64,000 nt of DNA from Phocaeicola sartorii JCM 17136 = DSM 21941 (GTDB lineage Bacteria > Bacteroidota > Bacteroidia > Bacteroidales > Bacteroidaceae): contig NZ_BAKM01000022.1 in NCBI RefSeq assembly GCF_000614185.1, positions 1 through 64,000 on the forward strand. Reading direction: 5' to 3'. Positions 10,545 through 20,002 of this stretch are shown one piece after another; the stretch's first letter is position 1, and each line of letters starts with the position of its first letter. The notes beneath the pieces are model-generated. The model was not told the DNA's origin, did not search any database, and saw only the letters and a program-made list of their open reading frames with translations. The position numbers and the translations under genes were made by a program.

Positions 10545-10892
10545 TTACAAATATTTATTCAATAGGACTGTAATAACCTTATCCAATTCTATAAGGTCAT
10601 TCTTTATAGTAGTAAATACTATCTGCTCGTCTACATTACTATATTCATGCGAAATAAGATTGCGCATATCATAAATAGCCAACCAAGGAATTTCCTTATA
10701 TTCAGAAAGCGGTGATGGTTGTAAAGACAACAACTTTCCTACCTGTTCACCTATTACTTGAAGGCGCATAACACATGCATTGAACACCATCACTTTATCC
10801 ATGGAGGCTAAAAAATCATCAGCACAATTTATTTCTTTACTCCATTGCTGTATATAGTAAATGGATTCTTTTTCTGGGTTAACCTGTCGCAA
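10545..10892 (-). CDS. hepT: HepT-like HEPN ribonuclease toxin
   Basis: The protein has 115 residues and is all-helical by composition, with RNLISHEY near residue 76, the Rx4HxY motif of HEPN ribonucleases of the HepT/DUF86 family. In characterised pairs the partner MntA blocks HepT by adding AMP to the tyrosine of this motif; that tyrosine is present here. The gene lies 18 bases downstream of the nucleotidyltransferase gene on the same strand, the normal antitoxin-toxin order. Such pairs stabilise mobile DNA and can give abortive phage defence. The frame is intact and the active-site residues are kept, so it should be functional. Confidence 0.88.
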   Translation of the reverse strand: MRQVNPEKESIYYIQQWSKEINCADDFLASMDKVMVFNACVMRLQVIGEQVGKLLSLQPSPLSEYKEIPWLAIYDMRNLISHEYSNVDEQIVFTTIKNDLIELDKVITVLLNKYL

Positions 10893-10910
10893 ATGGTTAG
10901 TCGTCCTCCT

Positions 10911-11201
10911 TTATACATAAATGGCTTCTTTTTCAATATTCTGTTTCAAAAATGGAGACAGTGAGGAACGGAAACGCACCAAATCAATTTCACAATGAAA
11001 CATTTCCGTCAAAACAGTCTTCAAAGTGTACATAGTGGATAAAGTAGGATTATCAATATCTACAACAATATCCAAATCACTATCTTCTCTGTTCTCTTGA
11101 CGTGCAACCGAACCGAAGATACCAATTGATTTAATTCCAAACTCATGCCCAAAACATTGTTTGAAACTAACTAACTTTGCCTTACATTCATTTAAGCATA
11201 A
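10911..11201 (-). CDS. mntA: MntA-like minimal nucleotidyltransferase antitoxin
   Basis: A small nucleotidyltransferase with GIFGSVARQENREDSDLDIV, containing the GSx10DxD site of the Pol-beta-type MNT family, and a further acidic residue in HCEIDLV. In HepT/MntA systems this protein AMPylates the toxin's HEPN tyrosine. I take the ATG at 11201 (MLCLNECKAKL) because GGTGAAAAG precedes it and its length of 96 residues fits the family. An in-frame start at 11234 would add 11 residues. It is cotranscribed with hepT. The 100-base stretch above it up to the direct repeat at 11303 shows no other gene. Confidence 0.86.
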   Translation of the reverse strand, partial: LCLNECKAKLVSFKQCFGHEFGIKSIGIFGSVARQENREDSDLDIVVDIDNPTLSTMYTLKTVLTEMFHCEIDLVRFRSSLSPFLKQNIEKEAIYV

Positions 11202-11302
11202 CATACTTTTCACCAACTTTAGGTACTGGAACAAAGATAAACTTTTTATTTGAACGATACAAGTTCTTACCTCGGTTTCTTCATTTCACACTCCATCGGA
11301 GT

Positions 11303-11353
11303 TCTCTCCCTGCATCAGAACGTCATCATCACCATAAACCGCACACCCCATTT
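11303..11353. repeat. 51-bp direct repeat, left copy
   Basis: All 51 bases match 13173-13223. The right copy includes the last seven codons and stop of the DUF5686 gene. Here the same bases stand alone, without the rest of that gene, 49 bases beyond the DUF4435 stop. The two copies frame the ATPase-DUF4435 module with a period of 1870 bases. It is probably an insertion scar or a duplicated target. Confidence 0.9.
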
Positions 11354-11401
11354 ATACGAAGACTATCATTACTGCACGCAAAAGCATTTTCTTGCCTAAT
11401 A

Positions 11402-12286
11402 TTACGACAAGTCTTTTCTTAAAGTCTTTAATAATAGAATATCTTTTTTTATTTCGGATATTTCGTCATACTCTTCAAAAGCCAAAACGGGTTTAAGAAT
11501 GTTTTGCTCAAAATCGACAGCCGTATCCTCGCATAATTTTGACCCCATAGACACCAAAGAATTATACAAGCAATGTCCTCGGACATACAGATAGGCATTC
11601 TCTTTTTTCATTCCTAGAGTGGCATAATAAGCAGATTCCTTATTGAAATCAAACCCACAATTGTCTATTATGTCTTTTGTTTTTTCTAAAAGTTGAAAAG
11701 ACAAACGCTCTAAAAATTGCTTGCCATTGCTTTGCTCATCCTCTTTTCTATATTGCAGTGATATGCATTGTCTGAATCTGTCCCGATTGAAAGATGTAAG
11801 TCCATTTCTTTCTTGATAGAGCATTAATAAAAAAGGTTCATACACGATAGCAGAATATTGTTCCAAAAATAAGGTGAAGTCAAATCCGTTTTGTTTATGA
11901 TCAGTAAAAGAACGCTGTAGCTTGGCGGCAAAAGCACAATGATTCTCCCATGAATAGGTATAGGTCTGCAAAATTCCATCGACAGCCGATATATCCTCTC
12001 CAGCCAGACGGCGCAAGTCACTGTCAATACAAATAAAAAACTTCTGAGAAAGAAATCCTTTATATTTTAAACATTGAGCACACCCTGTCGTACGGTTTCC
12101 CTTCTCATTCATCGTAGCAGGCTTGAATTTATAACGTCCGGGACGATATTTAAGCAAAAGTTGTTCCCAAAACCATATATCGTCTTTATCCTCTACATGA
12201 ACAACCGAATCCACCTTGTATAATAAGGTAGATGCCGCCAATCGTTTGGCCACATCCTTAAAAAACACATGCTTGTCCACCGCCAT
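11402..12286 (-). CDS. DUF4435 (TOPRIM-like) protein, AriB-like effector of an ATPase pair
   Basis: The 294-residue protein begins at the ATG at 12286; a GTG at 12289 directly precedes it. It has the DUF4435 pattern of a TOPRIM-type nuclease fold: VHVEDKDDIWFWE near residue 30 (acidic metal ligand) and FFICIDSDLRRLAGE near residue 84 (DxD). The ATPase gene's TGA overlaps this ATG by one base, so translation is coupled. In the PARIS anti-phage system the same order is seen: AriA ATPase, then AriB, a DUF4435 nuclease released when AriA senses a phage anti-restriction protein. Function here is inferred from that parallel. Codon use and AT content are higher than in the flanking core genes, as expected for a transferred cassette. 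Confidence 0.8.
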   Translation of the reverse strand: MAVDKHVFFKDVAKRLAASTLLYKVDSVVHVEDKDDIWFWEQLLLKYRPGRYKFKPATMNEKGNRTTGCAQCLKYKGFLSQKFFICIDSDLRRLAGEDISAVDGILQTYTYSWENHCAFAAKLQRSFTDHKQNGFDFTLFLEQYSAIVYEPFLLMLYQERNGLTSFNRDRFRQCISLQYRKEDEQSNGKQFLERLSFQLLEKTKDIIDNCGFDFNKESAYYATLGMKKENAYLYVRGHCLYNSLVSMGSKLCEDTAVDFEQNILKPVLAFEEYDEISEIKKDILLLKTLRKDLS

Positions 12287-13080
12287 CACCGGTCCTCCAA
12301 ATCTTCTATGAAGATAATTTTATCCTCCCAGCCATTGACGAAAATATTGGGAGAATGAGTGGTCAAAATCAACTGGCATTGAGGGTTCAACTGACGTAAT
12401 TTTTCTATCAGTTTGTCCTGCCAGCCAATATGCAGGGAGATTTCCGGTTCATCCATCAGTAGAACATTAGGCTTCTCTTCTTGCAGAAAAACCGTAGTCA
12501 GAATTAATAAGATTTGTTTTTCACCGGAAGACAATTGTTCCAATTGTATTTTATCCTCCGTTATGACTTGCATTCCTTCTAATCTTTTAATCAAGAACAC
12601 AAGACTATTACTTTGGGGATCAATGGAAATTTCCTTGTTCGTCTCTCCTAAAAAAGAATTCACGACTTGAAAGTATGTTTCAATCCGTTTCCTTATCTTA
12701 TCTGCCTCCTGCGGAAAATTCAGCATTTTCATACGATAATCAAAGAAAGAAGTGCCCTCTCCGTTCTGGTTGATAATGTTTTTCAAATCTTGAAGCAAGA
12801 TACTTTCGGTCTTTTTTTTCGCGTTGGCGGGAATGTCGAAAGAACGGATATAGGTAACCGGACTGGATATTGCATTTCCGCTCAACGATTCGGCTATTTC
12901 CTTTTTAGTCTTTTGACCGGTATAATAATCGTGTATCAAATTCAGCAAGGTCGTTTTACCACTGCCATTGATGCCGACAAGGATATTCACATCATTGTTC
13001 AAGTCTGCCCAGTGAAGATTTATTCTTCCCCACATCCTGGTCACTTGAAACCGTTGAATATATTTATATGCAATTTCCAT
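12286..13080 (-). CDS. AAA/ABC-type ATPase, AriA-like sensor of a DUF4435 pair
   Basis: The protein has 264 residues. Walker A GINGSGKTT is at about 36-44, an ABC-like signature LSSGEKQ near 182, Walker B NVLLMDEPEISLH near 203, and the switch histidine in LILTTHSPNIF near 240. This is the SMC/ABC-like group (AAA_15/AAA_21) used by OLD, AbiL, retron and PARIS ATPases. It is clearly shorter than AriA of described PARIS systems (roughly 400 or more residues); the region between Walker A and the signature is only about 140 residues. It is the first gene of the two-gene module, with its own promoter just upstream. It probably forms a complex with the DUF4435 protein and holds it inactive. Confidence 0.82.
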   Translation of the reverse strand: MEIAYKYIQRFQVTRMWGRINLHWADLNNDVNILVGINGSGKTTLLNLIHDYYTGQKTKKEIAESLSGNAISSPVTYIRSFDIPANAKKKTESILLQDLKNIINQNGEGTSFFDYRMKMLNFPQEADKIRKRIETYFQVVNSFLGETNKEISIDPQSNSLVFLIKRLEGMQVITEDKIQLEQLSSGEKQILLILTTVFLQEEKPNVLLMDEPEISLHIGWQDKLIEKLRQLNPQCQLILTTHSPNIFVNGWEDKIIFIEDLEDR

Positions 13081-13099
13081 AAAAATGTTTTTTTATACA

Positions 13100-13130
13100 C
13101 AAAGCTACTATTTTTTCAGCTAACAGGCAA
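13100..13130 (-). promoter_or_regulatory. Promoter of the ATPase-DUF4435 module
   Basis: Minus strand TAGCTTTG (13107-13100) fits TAnnTTTG, and TTG at 13130-13128 lies 20 bases upstream. It sits inside the segment bounded by the 51-bp repeats, so the cassette carries its own promoter. The leader is only about 15 bases. Confidence 0.6.
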
Positions 13131-13172
13131 TTAATTGCTTAGGAAACATTCACCGATTCCCCGAAAAGAGCA

Positions 13173-13223
13173 TCTCTCCCTGCATCAGAACGTCATCATC
13201 ACCATAAACCGCACACCCCATTT
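13173..13223. repeat. 51-bp direct repeat, right copy
   Basis: Identical to 11303-11353. It covers the last seven sense codons and stop of the DUF5686 gene (which ends at 13199) plus 26 bases beyond. Because this copy restores an intact gene end, the insertion that created the repeat would not have damaged the host gene, as with integration into gene 3' ends. Confidence 0.9.
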
Positions 13224-15756
13224 GTTCGCATCGGATGATCCAGATAATTCAGACGGCGGACATAGTCTATGTGCAATATCTTGAAAATATTGTGAATACC
13301 CACAGAGCATTCCATGTACGGGGTCTTCGAATCCATCACAAAACTGGTAGGACGTCCGTCACGGGTCGGGAACAGGAAGAGCTCGCTGTCACCCGGATGC
13401 TTCATCGGATTGTTCTTGTCAGTCAAGTGACCGTACAGCATCTTGAAGCCGATCGCCTCACGCCACTTCAGTTTCTTCAGCAAAGGAATACGGTTGAAAA
13501 TCTTACCGTTCAAATCCCACGATACATCCAGCGAGGCGTAACGGTCGTTCAGGAACTCCATATTATTAATCAAGTTGAAAGTCTCGCGCTGCAGGATATA
13601 GGACAAGTTGGCCGCCGGCATAATCAGCAACGGGAACGGAACTTTGTTCCACTGCGCACCGCCTTTCACGAACATGTCAATCTTACCCCATGACGAGAAC
13701 CAGAAACGCTTGTACAGCCCGATTTCTGTCAAGTTATAGTTATACTCTCCGCCCAGCACACCCTTGAAACCGGCCGTGTGCGACAGCGTAAATACCGGAG
13801 CGTCAAAAGAAACCGGAATACGGCGTTGCTTGGTATTGACAAATGTCTCACCCGGAGCGTAACGGAAGGCCAGGGAAGCTTCCATGGTCTGAATCTCAGG
13901 AATCAACGTTTTCTGGTCATCATTGGTTATATAGCCAGACCGCCGGTAGGCTCGTCCTTACTATTCTTTACTTCCACCGTGGTCTTCAAGCCAAACTGTG
14001 TCTCGTTCTCGTACTTCAAGGCGATATTCCGCACGTAGGACATCTGATCCACCGTAGAAGTCTTGAAAGATACGAACACGTTGTCTTTATCTGTCTTCAG
14101 GAACTTATCCGTGGGAGACATCACATCATACTGATAGCTGAACGTGATAGAGTTCTTCGGGAACTCGCGCGGCAGGTATTCCTTCTTGTTGAAAGAGTAT
14201 TCCACCTCACCCATATACTTGGAACGATGATCCTTGAACCCGTATGCATAATATCCCTTGAGGAACAGATGCGGATTCAAGTTGGCCGTGGTCTGCGCGC
14301 TCATACGCAGACGCAACCCGTCGATATAGTTATTGGAGATCATGGTGTTTACCGGACCGATATCTACCTTGCTGGGATGCTCCTTGGTGCCGGTCTCCAC
14401 AAAGTTCTCGATAAACGCCTTCAATACAAAAATCACGTATTTGAATCCCGGCATCTGCTCCAGACGCTTCACCAGCATATCCATAGAGCTCTCGGTCTGC
14501 GTAAGCGGAACCGGCCGGTATTGATTCCAGAAATCGTCTCCGCGCATCATGGCGTCCGCCTCTTTGATCTCGGCCCCCTTACGCTTGAAAAGTTGCTGCG
14601 GAAGCTCATCGAAGGCATAATCAGAGTAACGGGTAGTCCTTCGTATCTGGAATCCTTGCATGATCTTCATCAAGGTCATCTCCACAATCATGTCATCGGT
14701 CTTCAACACCCACTCCCCATTGGGCAATTGCTCGAACTCCTGAATAATATCCATATTGTCTACAAAGTTCACCCCCGATTTCTTGGGCAGGTTCATCGTA
14801 CATTTCTTCACCGTATAAGACGAGTCGGCCAATACGTAAAGATGCCCCGTGAAACCGAAGTCCTGCGAGTTATTGGGGACGAAGGTGAGATGGAAGCACT
14901 TGTCCTTGTCCACAAATGTGGTGTCCATAATGTAAAACTTATAAAAAGAGATGGCATCACTGGACGAAATAGGACTGATGAAAGGATACTGCAACAGACG
15001 GATATCATTGTCGTAAATATTCACATCCGTAAAGACATCCTTCAGCACCGTGCTCAGCATATCTCCCGTTGCAAACAGTTCGTTCACACCCGTAGAGCTC
15101 ATTCCTTTGATAAGGGTCTTCTCACTCTTGGGATGTTTACGGTAAATTTTCTGCGAAGCGGTCTCGTCCACCGAAATAGGGAGGATGAATTTATTGGTTT
15201 CCTCACAAAGTTCGATCTGGTCTTTCAGGAAAGGCATCTTTTTATACATGCCTTTTTCCAGCATCTCGGGGGTCACATCATTCAGTGACATCGTGATCTT
15301 CTGATACTTATTGTACTGATAGTAATCGTTCTCGCTCAGCTTATTATTCTTTTTATGAGCGATCACCTTCTTCATCAGTTCCACTGCCGGATTATTCTTA
15401 CGGGAGTACTTCTCTCGTTTGGGCTTCACCACCACTTCGTCCAGCATGATGTCGTCCGACCTCATCCTCACATTCAGGTTCTTGGTGACACCGGGGATTA
15501 TATTCACCACTTTTGTTACATACCCCACCGCCGAAAAGGTAAGTTTGTTCCAACCTTTACGGGTTTCTACCTTATAATTTCCATCATTATCGGTAATGCT
15601 TCCTACGCCTTTCCCTTCATAAAAGACTGACAAATATGGTATGGGTTCATTCGTCAATGAGTCTGTTACAACGCCTTGTATATTTTGGGCTGACACCGAG
15701 ACGCAGCATCCCAATAACAAAAATAGTAGAAACGACTTAATATATTTTGTCTTCAT
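13199..15756 (-). CDS. DUF5686 outer-membrane protein with carboxypeptidase-regulatory-like domain, one frameshift
   Basis: A signal peptide (MKTKYIKSFLLFLLLGCCV, cleavage after SVSAQ) is followed by a carboxypeptidase-regulatory-like domain (IQGVVTDSLTNEPIPYLSV, to about residue 100) and a long DUF5686 region predicted as a membrane beta-barrel, as in many Bacteroidetes surface proteins. The frame breaks at about 13934: GGLA should continue YITNDDQKTLIPEIQ, restored by one C at a GGC step (GGCC expected). Corrected length is about 852 residues. It stands alone in the operon sense. Upstream, minus-strand TAACTTTG at 15792-15785 is a possible -7 box, without a clear -33. Its biochemical role is unknown. 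Its 3' end forms part of the 51-bp repeat. Confidence 0.85.
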
Positions 15757-15903
15757 TCTTTTTACCGCTATTTTTATGAGCCAGCAAAGTTAAGCATTAA
15801 CTTAAAAGAAAGTTGCTAATATAAGCTAATAATTACAGAAATCTTACATATAGACCAATAAATAGGTGAAATTTAACAACGAAAGAACCATTATGCAGGA
15901 AAT

Positions 15904-15937
15904 AAAAAAGGGGTCTTTTCACAAAGCCCCCTTTTTA
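15904..15937 (-). terminator. Rho-independent terminator of the pst-phoU operon
   Basis: Read on the minus strand, AAAAAGGGGG and CCCCTTTTTT form a stem around a 12-base loop and end in a T-run. It lies about 220 bases beyond the phoU stop. The rest of the 401-base gap 15757-16157 (AT-rich, several T-runs) shows no gene or RNA I can support. Confidence 0.7.
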
Positions 15938-16157
15938 AGTTTTCAATAGGTATTAGTTTTTTTTTAAGGTAAAAAGATTGTTTTCAGGATAACGATGCAA
16001 ATATCGAGCCTTTTTTTAAACCAGCCAAATAAAAAACTATGCCATACAACATGTTTTTAGATTTTTCTGTCTTTTTTGGCAGATTATTACTCAAAATGCT
16101 CTTTATCGGCCTCATTACATATACAAAGATAGCAAAAGTTTAGACTAAAACAGCTTT

Positions 16158-16859
16158 TTAATGAGTTTTTTCTTTTCCTAAGAAATGTTCATCCACTGTA
16201 TCGCGATGTTTCAGCACCTTTGCATCGATGAAAAAAACAATCTCTTCGGCGATATTGGTTATATGGTCTCCGGCACGCTCCAGTTTACGGATAACGGCGC
16301 CAAGCTCCAGACAAGTCAGAAAGCCATCGGGATGTGTTTCCAGATATTTTGTAAGGACGGCAGGGGCAGCCGCATTGATTTCGTCCAGAAAATTGTCTTT
16401 ACTGAATACGTTGAGGGCCAATTCCAGATTCTCTTCATTCAATGCGTTCTTGGTCATTTCGAGCATACTGAGCACTTGTCTCAGCATCTCTTCTATACGC
16501 AGATTGTGGAGCAGTTCACTATCCAGCACCGTTTCCTCGCTTCTTACCACAAAACGGGCTATGCCTTCGGCAAAATCCCCCAAACGCTCCAAATCACTGT
16601 TTATCTTGAACATGGCCAGCACAAAGCGCAGGTCAATGGCTACCGGATTGTATAGAGCGATGGTGTCCTCTACATCACTGTCTATTTTCAACTCGAACGC
16701 ATTCACCCTTTTCTCACGGACAATGACCTGCTGTGCCTGGTCACGGTTAAAGGTCAGCACAGCCTCTCCTGCCCTGTCCAGCTGATTGTAAACCAATGTC
16801 CACATCTCGTTCACTTCCTTCTTCAGTGACACAAGTTCTGATTCTATAAATTTCACCAT
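16158..16859 (-). CDS. phoU: PhoU phosphate signalling protein
   Basis: The start at 16859 (MVKFIESELVSLKKEV) gives 233 residues, the usual PhoU length; an upstream in-frame GTG at 16898 adds an unlikely lead. Two three-helix PhoU repeats are visible, each with its metal-binding acidic pattern: NSDLERLGDFAEGIAR near residue 85 and KLERAGDHITNIAEEI near residue 190. PhoU links the Pst transporter to phosphate sensing and damps uptake when phosphate is plentiful. It is the last gene of pstC-pstA-pstB-phoU, 77 bases after pstB. The frame is intact. Confidence 0.93.
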   Translation of the reverse strand: MVKFIESELVSLKKEVNEMWTLVYNQLDRAGEAVLTFNRDQAQQVIVREKRVNAFELKIDSDVEDTIALYNPVAIDLRFVLAMFKINSDLERLGDFAEGIARFVVRSEETVLDSELLHNLRIEEMLRQVLSMLEMTKNALNEENLELALNVFSKDNFLDEINAAAPAVLTKYLETHPDGFLTCLELGAVIRKLERAGDHITNIAEEIVFFIDAKVLKHRDTVDEHFLGKEKTH

Positions 16860-16936
16860 ATTCTTAATTCTTGCTTTGTTTATTATTATTTCTTTCACCG
16901 CATATTGCGCAGATTCACACTGATTTTAAGCATGCT

Positions 16937-17689
16937 TTATCCGAAACGCCCCGTAATATAATTCTGGGTCGCTTCTTTGCCCGGATTCGTAAATATTTTC
17001 TTCGTATCATCATATTCCACCATATTGCCCATATAGAAAAATGCCGTCTTGTCACTGACACGCGCGGCCTGCTGCATGTTGTGAGTGACAATAACGATGG
17101 TATATTCTTTCTTCAGCTCATGAATCAACTCTTCTACCTTGGCTGTAGAGATAGGGTCCAGTGCCGAAGCCGGCTCATCCATGAGCAGGACTGAAGGAGA
17201 TACGGCCATGGCACGGGCTATGCACAACCGTTGCTGCTGACCACCGGACAAGGCAAATGCCGATTCTTTCAACTTATTCTTCACCTCATCCCACAACGCG
17301 GCTCCTTTCAAGGTTTCCTCCACCCTGTGGCGGATAAACTCATTATCTTTCACCCCATTTACCCGAAGCCCATAGGCCACATTCTCGAAAATGCTTTTCG
17401 GGAACGGGTTGGGACGCTGAAAGACCATTCCTACGCTCTTGCGCAATTCATCCACCTGCACAGACTTGTCGTATATATTTCTCCCGTCAATCAAAATCTC
17501 CCCCTCCAGACGAGAGCCGGGAATGAGGTCGTTCATGCGGTTGAACAGACGAAGGAAGGTGGACTTGCCACAACCGGACGGACCTATAAAAGCCACCACC
17601 GATTTCTCTTCAATCGTCATGCTGATATCTTTCAGTGCCTGAAAATCACCATAGAAAAAATTTACATGCTTTGCATCTATCTTATTCAT
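16937..17689 (-). CDS. pstB: Phosphate ABC transporter ATP-binding protein PstB
   Basis: The 250-residue ABC ATPase has Walker [10 protein letters not shown] near residue 36, signature LSGGQQQR near 148, Walker [14 protein letters not shown] near 167 and the switch histidine in [27 protein letters not shown] after Walker A is typical for PstB. It drives high-affinity phosphate import with PstA and PstC. It starts 4 bases after the pstA stop, so it is coupled to it. Length and motifs are standard. Confidence 0.96.
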   Translation of the reverse strand: MNKIDAKHVNFFYGDFQALKDISMTIEEKSVVAFIGPSGCGKSTFLRLFNRMNDLIPGSRLEGEILIDGRNIYDKSVQVDELRKSVGMVFQRPNPFPKSIFENVAYGLRVNGVKDNEFIRHRVEETLKGAALWDEVKNKLKESAFALSGGQQQRLCIARAMAVSPSVLLMDEPASALDPISTAKVEELIHELKKEYTIVIVTHNMQQAARVSDKTAFFYMGNMVEYDDTKKIFTNPGKEATQNYITGRFG

Positions 17690-17693
17690 ATTC

Positions 17694-18580
17694 TTAATTC
17701 GTTTTTACTTTGTTGGAAAAATACCGGCGGAGTGCATTTGCCGACAGGTTTATAATTAAAATAATAAGGATCAGCACCAACGCCGTACCGTATGCCAGAG
17801 GAAGCTGCGACTCCATATCCGTCCCGCTGGTAGAAATCACATAAAGGTGATAAGGCAATGCCATGCATTGGTCCAGCATGCCATGTGGCAGTTGCGGCAG
17901 GAAGTAAGCGGCACACGTAAACAAGATAGGTGCCGTTTCACCCGACACACGTCCTAAAGCCAGGATCAGTCCGGTAATAATATTGGGCATCCCCATAGGC
18001 AGAATCACATGCCAGATGGTTTGCAACTTGGTCGCGCCTAAAGCCAGACTCCCTTCACGGAAACTGTCGGGGATCGCCTTCAAGGCTTCTTCGGTGGTGC
18101 GTATCACCAAAGGTACACAAAGCAATCCCAACGTCAAAGAACCGGCCAGGATACTGTCGCCGAACCCCATGTATTTCACAAACAGTGCCATACCAAACAA
18201 GCCGAACACAATGGACGGAATACCGCTCAAGTTATTGGTCATCATCCGGATAAAGCGCACCAGCTTGCCTTTCGGCGCATACTCGTTCATATAAATGCCA
18301 CTCATCACCCCCACCGGAAAAGCGAACAGCGCACTGCCCACCATCAGATAAAAAGTACCTACAATGCCGGCCATATACCGCCACCCGTCATGCCGTCACT
18401 GGGCGCCGTGGTCAGAAACTCCCAACTGATTACTCCTGCACCTTTATATATAATAAAACCGAGAATGGCAAACAGAATGAGGACAATGCTATAACTCAGC
18501 AGTTTGAAAATGCCGAATGCCAGCCATTGCGAACGTCTTTTACGCGCCCCTTGCCCGGCAGGAAAAACATCTTGCTTCAT
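17694..18580 (-). CDS. pstA: Phosphate ABC transporter permease PstA, one frameshift
   Basis: From 18580 the protein starts [19 protein letters not shown] with a first membrane helix (residues 25-48). The frame ends early at GGIWPAL, while the other frame carries [20 protein letters not shown] and the permease signature [20 protein letters not shown]. One missing C at 18366-18368 (GGCC read as GGC) explains the break; the joined protein is about 295 residues, normal for PstA. Six membrane helices are expected. Since phosphate uptake genes are rarely decayed and the neighbours are intact, a sequence error is likelier than a pseudogene. It is 12 bases after pstC. Confidence 0.92.
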
Positions 18581-18592
18581 ATTTTAAATACA

Positions 18593-19780
18593 TTATTTAT
18601 TTGTTCTTGATGAAATATATTCTACACTAAAATTGATAAGCATCGTGATGAAAAACAACACGACTCCCAGCAGGAACAGGGCTTCATAGTGCGCGCCGCC
18701 CGCTGGTGCCTCTCCCAGTTCCGCTGCAATAGTCGCCGGAATGGTACGGAGCGGCTCCAGAATAGTGGTGGGTATCACAGCCGCATTTCCTGTAACCATC
18801 AGCACCGCCATCGTCTCGCCTATGGCACGTCCGATGCCCAGGACAACGCCCGAAGTGATTCCCGAAACAGAGAAAGGTATCACCACCTTATATATAGTCT
18901 GCCAACGGGTAGCGCCCAATGCCAGACTGGCTTCGCGCATGGCACGCGGACAATTCCGCATCGCATCCTCGCTGACGGTAATGATAGTAGGAAGCGCCAT
19001 GATCGCCAAAACAATACTTCCGGCCAATCCGGTCTCGCCCACAGGCAGATTAAAAGCTTTTTGAATAAGCGGTACGATGACTATCAGCCCAAAGAAACCG
19101 TAGACCACGGACGGAATACCACTGAGCAATTCAATAACCGGTTTCAGAAAACTACGAGTCCGATGGTCGGCCACCTCGGACATATACACCGCCACCGACA
19201 AGCCGAAAGGCAGGGCGAACAGAATGGCAAAGAAACTCACCCAAAGCGTACCCGTAATCAAAGGAAGGAATCCGAACTGAGGGGCGGGAGTAGCCGTAGG
19301 GAACCATTCCTTTCCGGCAAAAACCTCGTCAAAAGAAATAGACTCGTCTTTCAGCAGGTGCCCCGGAAAATCCTTCTCTATAAACTTGGAGGGAACAAAG
19401 GCTATAATACCGGGATCACCGGCAACGATCTCGCCGATGCACCGGGGAGCCTTCTCGTACCCGGCTCCCAACTCTTCCTCCGAGAAATAGGAGGTGATAT
19501 CCTCCAACCGGAAAACTTTAATTTCCGCGTCCGGCCCTCCCAGCTCTTTCCAGTTGGTAATCTCTTCGTCAAAAACATCTTTTATCTGTGCCGCACTCAG
19601 TTCCTGCACCGGATTGGCTTTATTCACCGCCAGCACATATCCCTCTTCTATGACTTTTTTATTAAAAAGTCCCAAAGCTTCCGCAAATAAGAATACGACA
19701 ATCAGCAAAATAGTAAGGCTCGTCATAAAACCGCTGCAAGTCAATATCCCTTCTACAATCTTTTCCCAAACTCGTTTCAT
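18593..19780 (-). CDS. pstC: Phosphate ABC transporter permease PstC with an inserted PstS-like domain
   Basis: The 395-residue protein has a first membrane helix at about 18-40, then an unusual periplasmic section of about 120 residues before the permease core (FLPLITGTLWVSFFAILFA near 168). The inserted section resembles the neighbouring PstS: NPVQELSAAQIKDVF and ITNWKELGGPD here, against NPVSQLTRQQLEAIF and ITNWKQLGGPD in PstS. The core has the PstC signature EASLALGATRWQTIY and five further helices. It is the first gene of the pst operon, divergent from pstS with 222 bases between. No clear TAnnTTTG box is seen there. The fused section may dock PstS or sense phosphate. Confidence 0.93.
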   Translation of the reverse strand: MKRVWEKIVEGILTCSGFMTSLTILLIVVFLFAEALGLFNKKVIEEGYVLAVNKANPVQELSAAQIKDVFDEEITNWKELGGPDAEIKVFRLEDITSYFSEEELGAGYEKAPRCIGEIVAGDPGIIAFVPSKFIEKDFPGHLLKDESISFDEVFAGKEWFPTATPAPQFGFLPLITGTLWVSFFAILFALPFGLSVAVYMSEVADHRTRSFLKPVIELLSGIPSVVYGFFGLIVIVPLIQKAFNLPVGETGLAGSIVLAIMALPTIITVSEDAMRNCPRAMREASLALGATRWQTIYKVVIPFSVSGITSGVVLGIGRAIGETMAVLMVTGNAAVIPTTILEPLRTIPATIAAELGEAPAGGAHYEALFLLGVVLFFITMLINFSVEYISSRTNK

Positions 19781-20002
19781 ACCATTTTAGTCTTCTGTTT
19801 TAATAACTGATGCAAAAAAAGCCTCTTTATATTAAGGTGATATGAAAGAGACTTGAAGTATTTGCTACAATTATATTACAAACTTGTTACAAACAGCCCC
19901 CCGGACCTTGTTTCCATTCCACCGTAACAGAATCGTAACACACCAGTAAAACAAATGACACACGAAAACGTTTCTTTTGCATACGAATTAATATAAAAAT
20001 TT

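Noticed and set aside
11402-13080. Calling the ATPase/DUF4435 pair PARIS outright
   Set aside because: The ATPase is much shorter than AriA and no trigger evidence exists; only a PARIS-like label is supported.
13843-15288. 481-codon plus-strand open frame
   Set aside because: It lies fully antisense to the DUF5686 gene, has unnatural His/Arg-rich composition and no recognisable domain; it is a shadow of the real gene.
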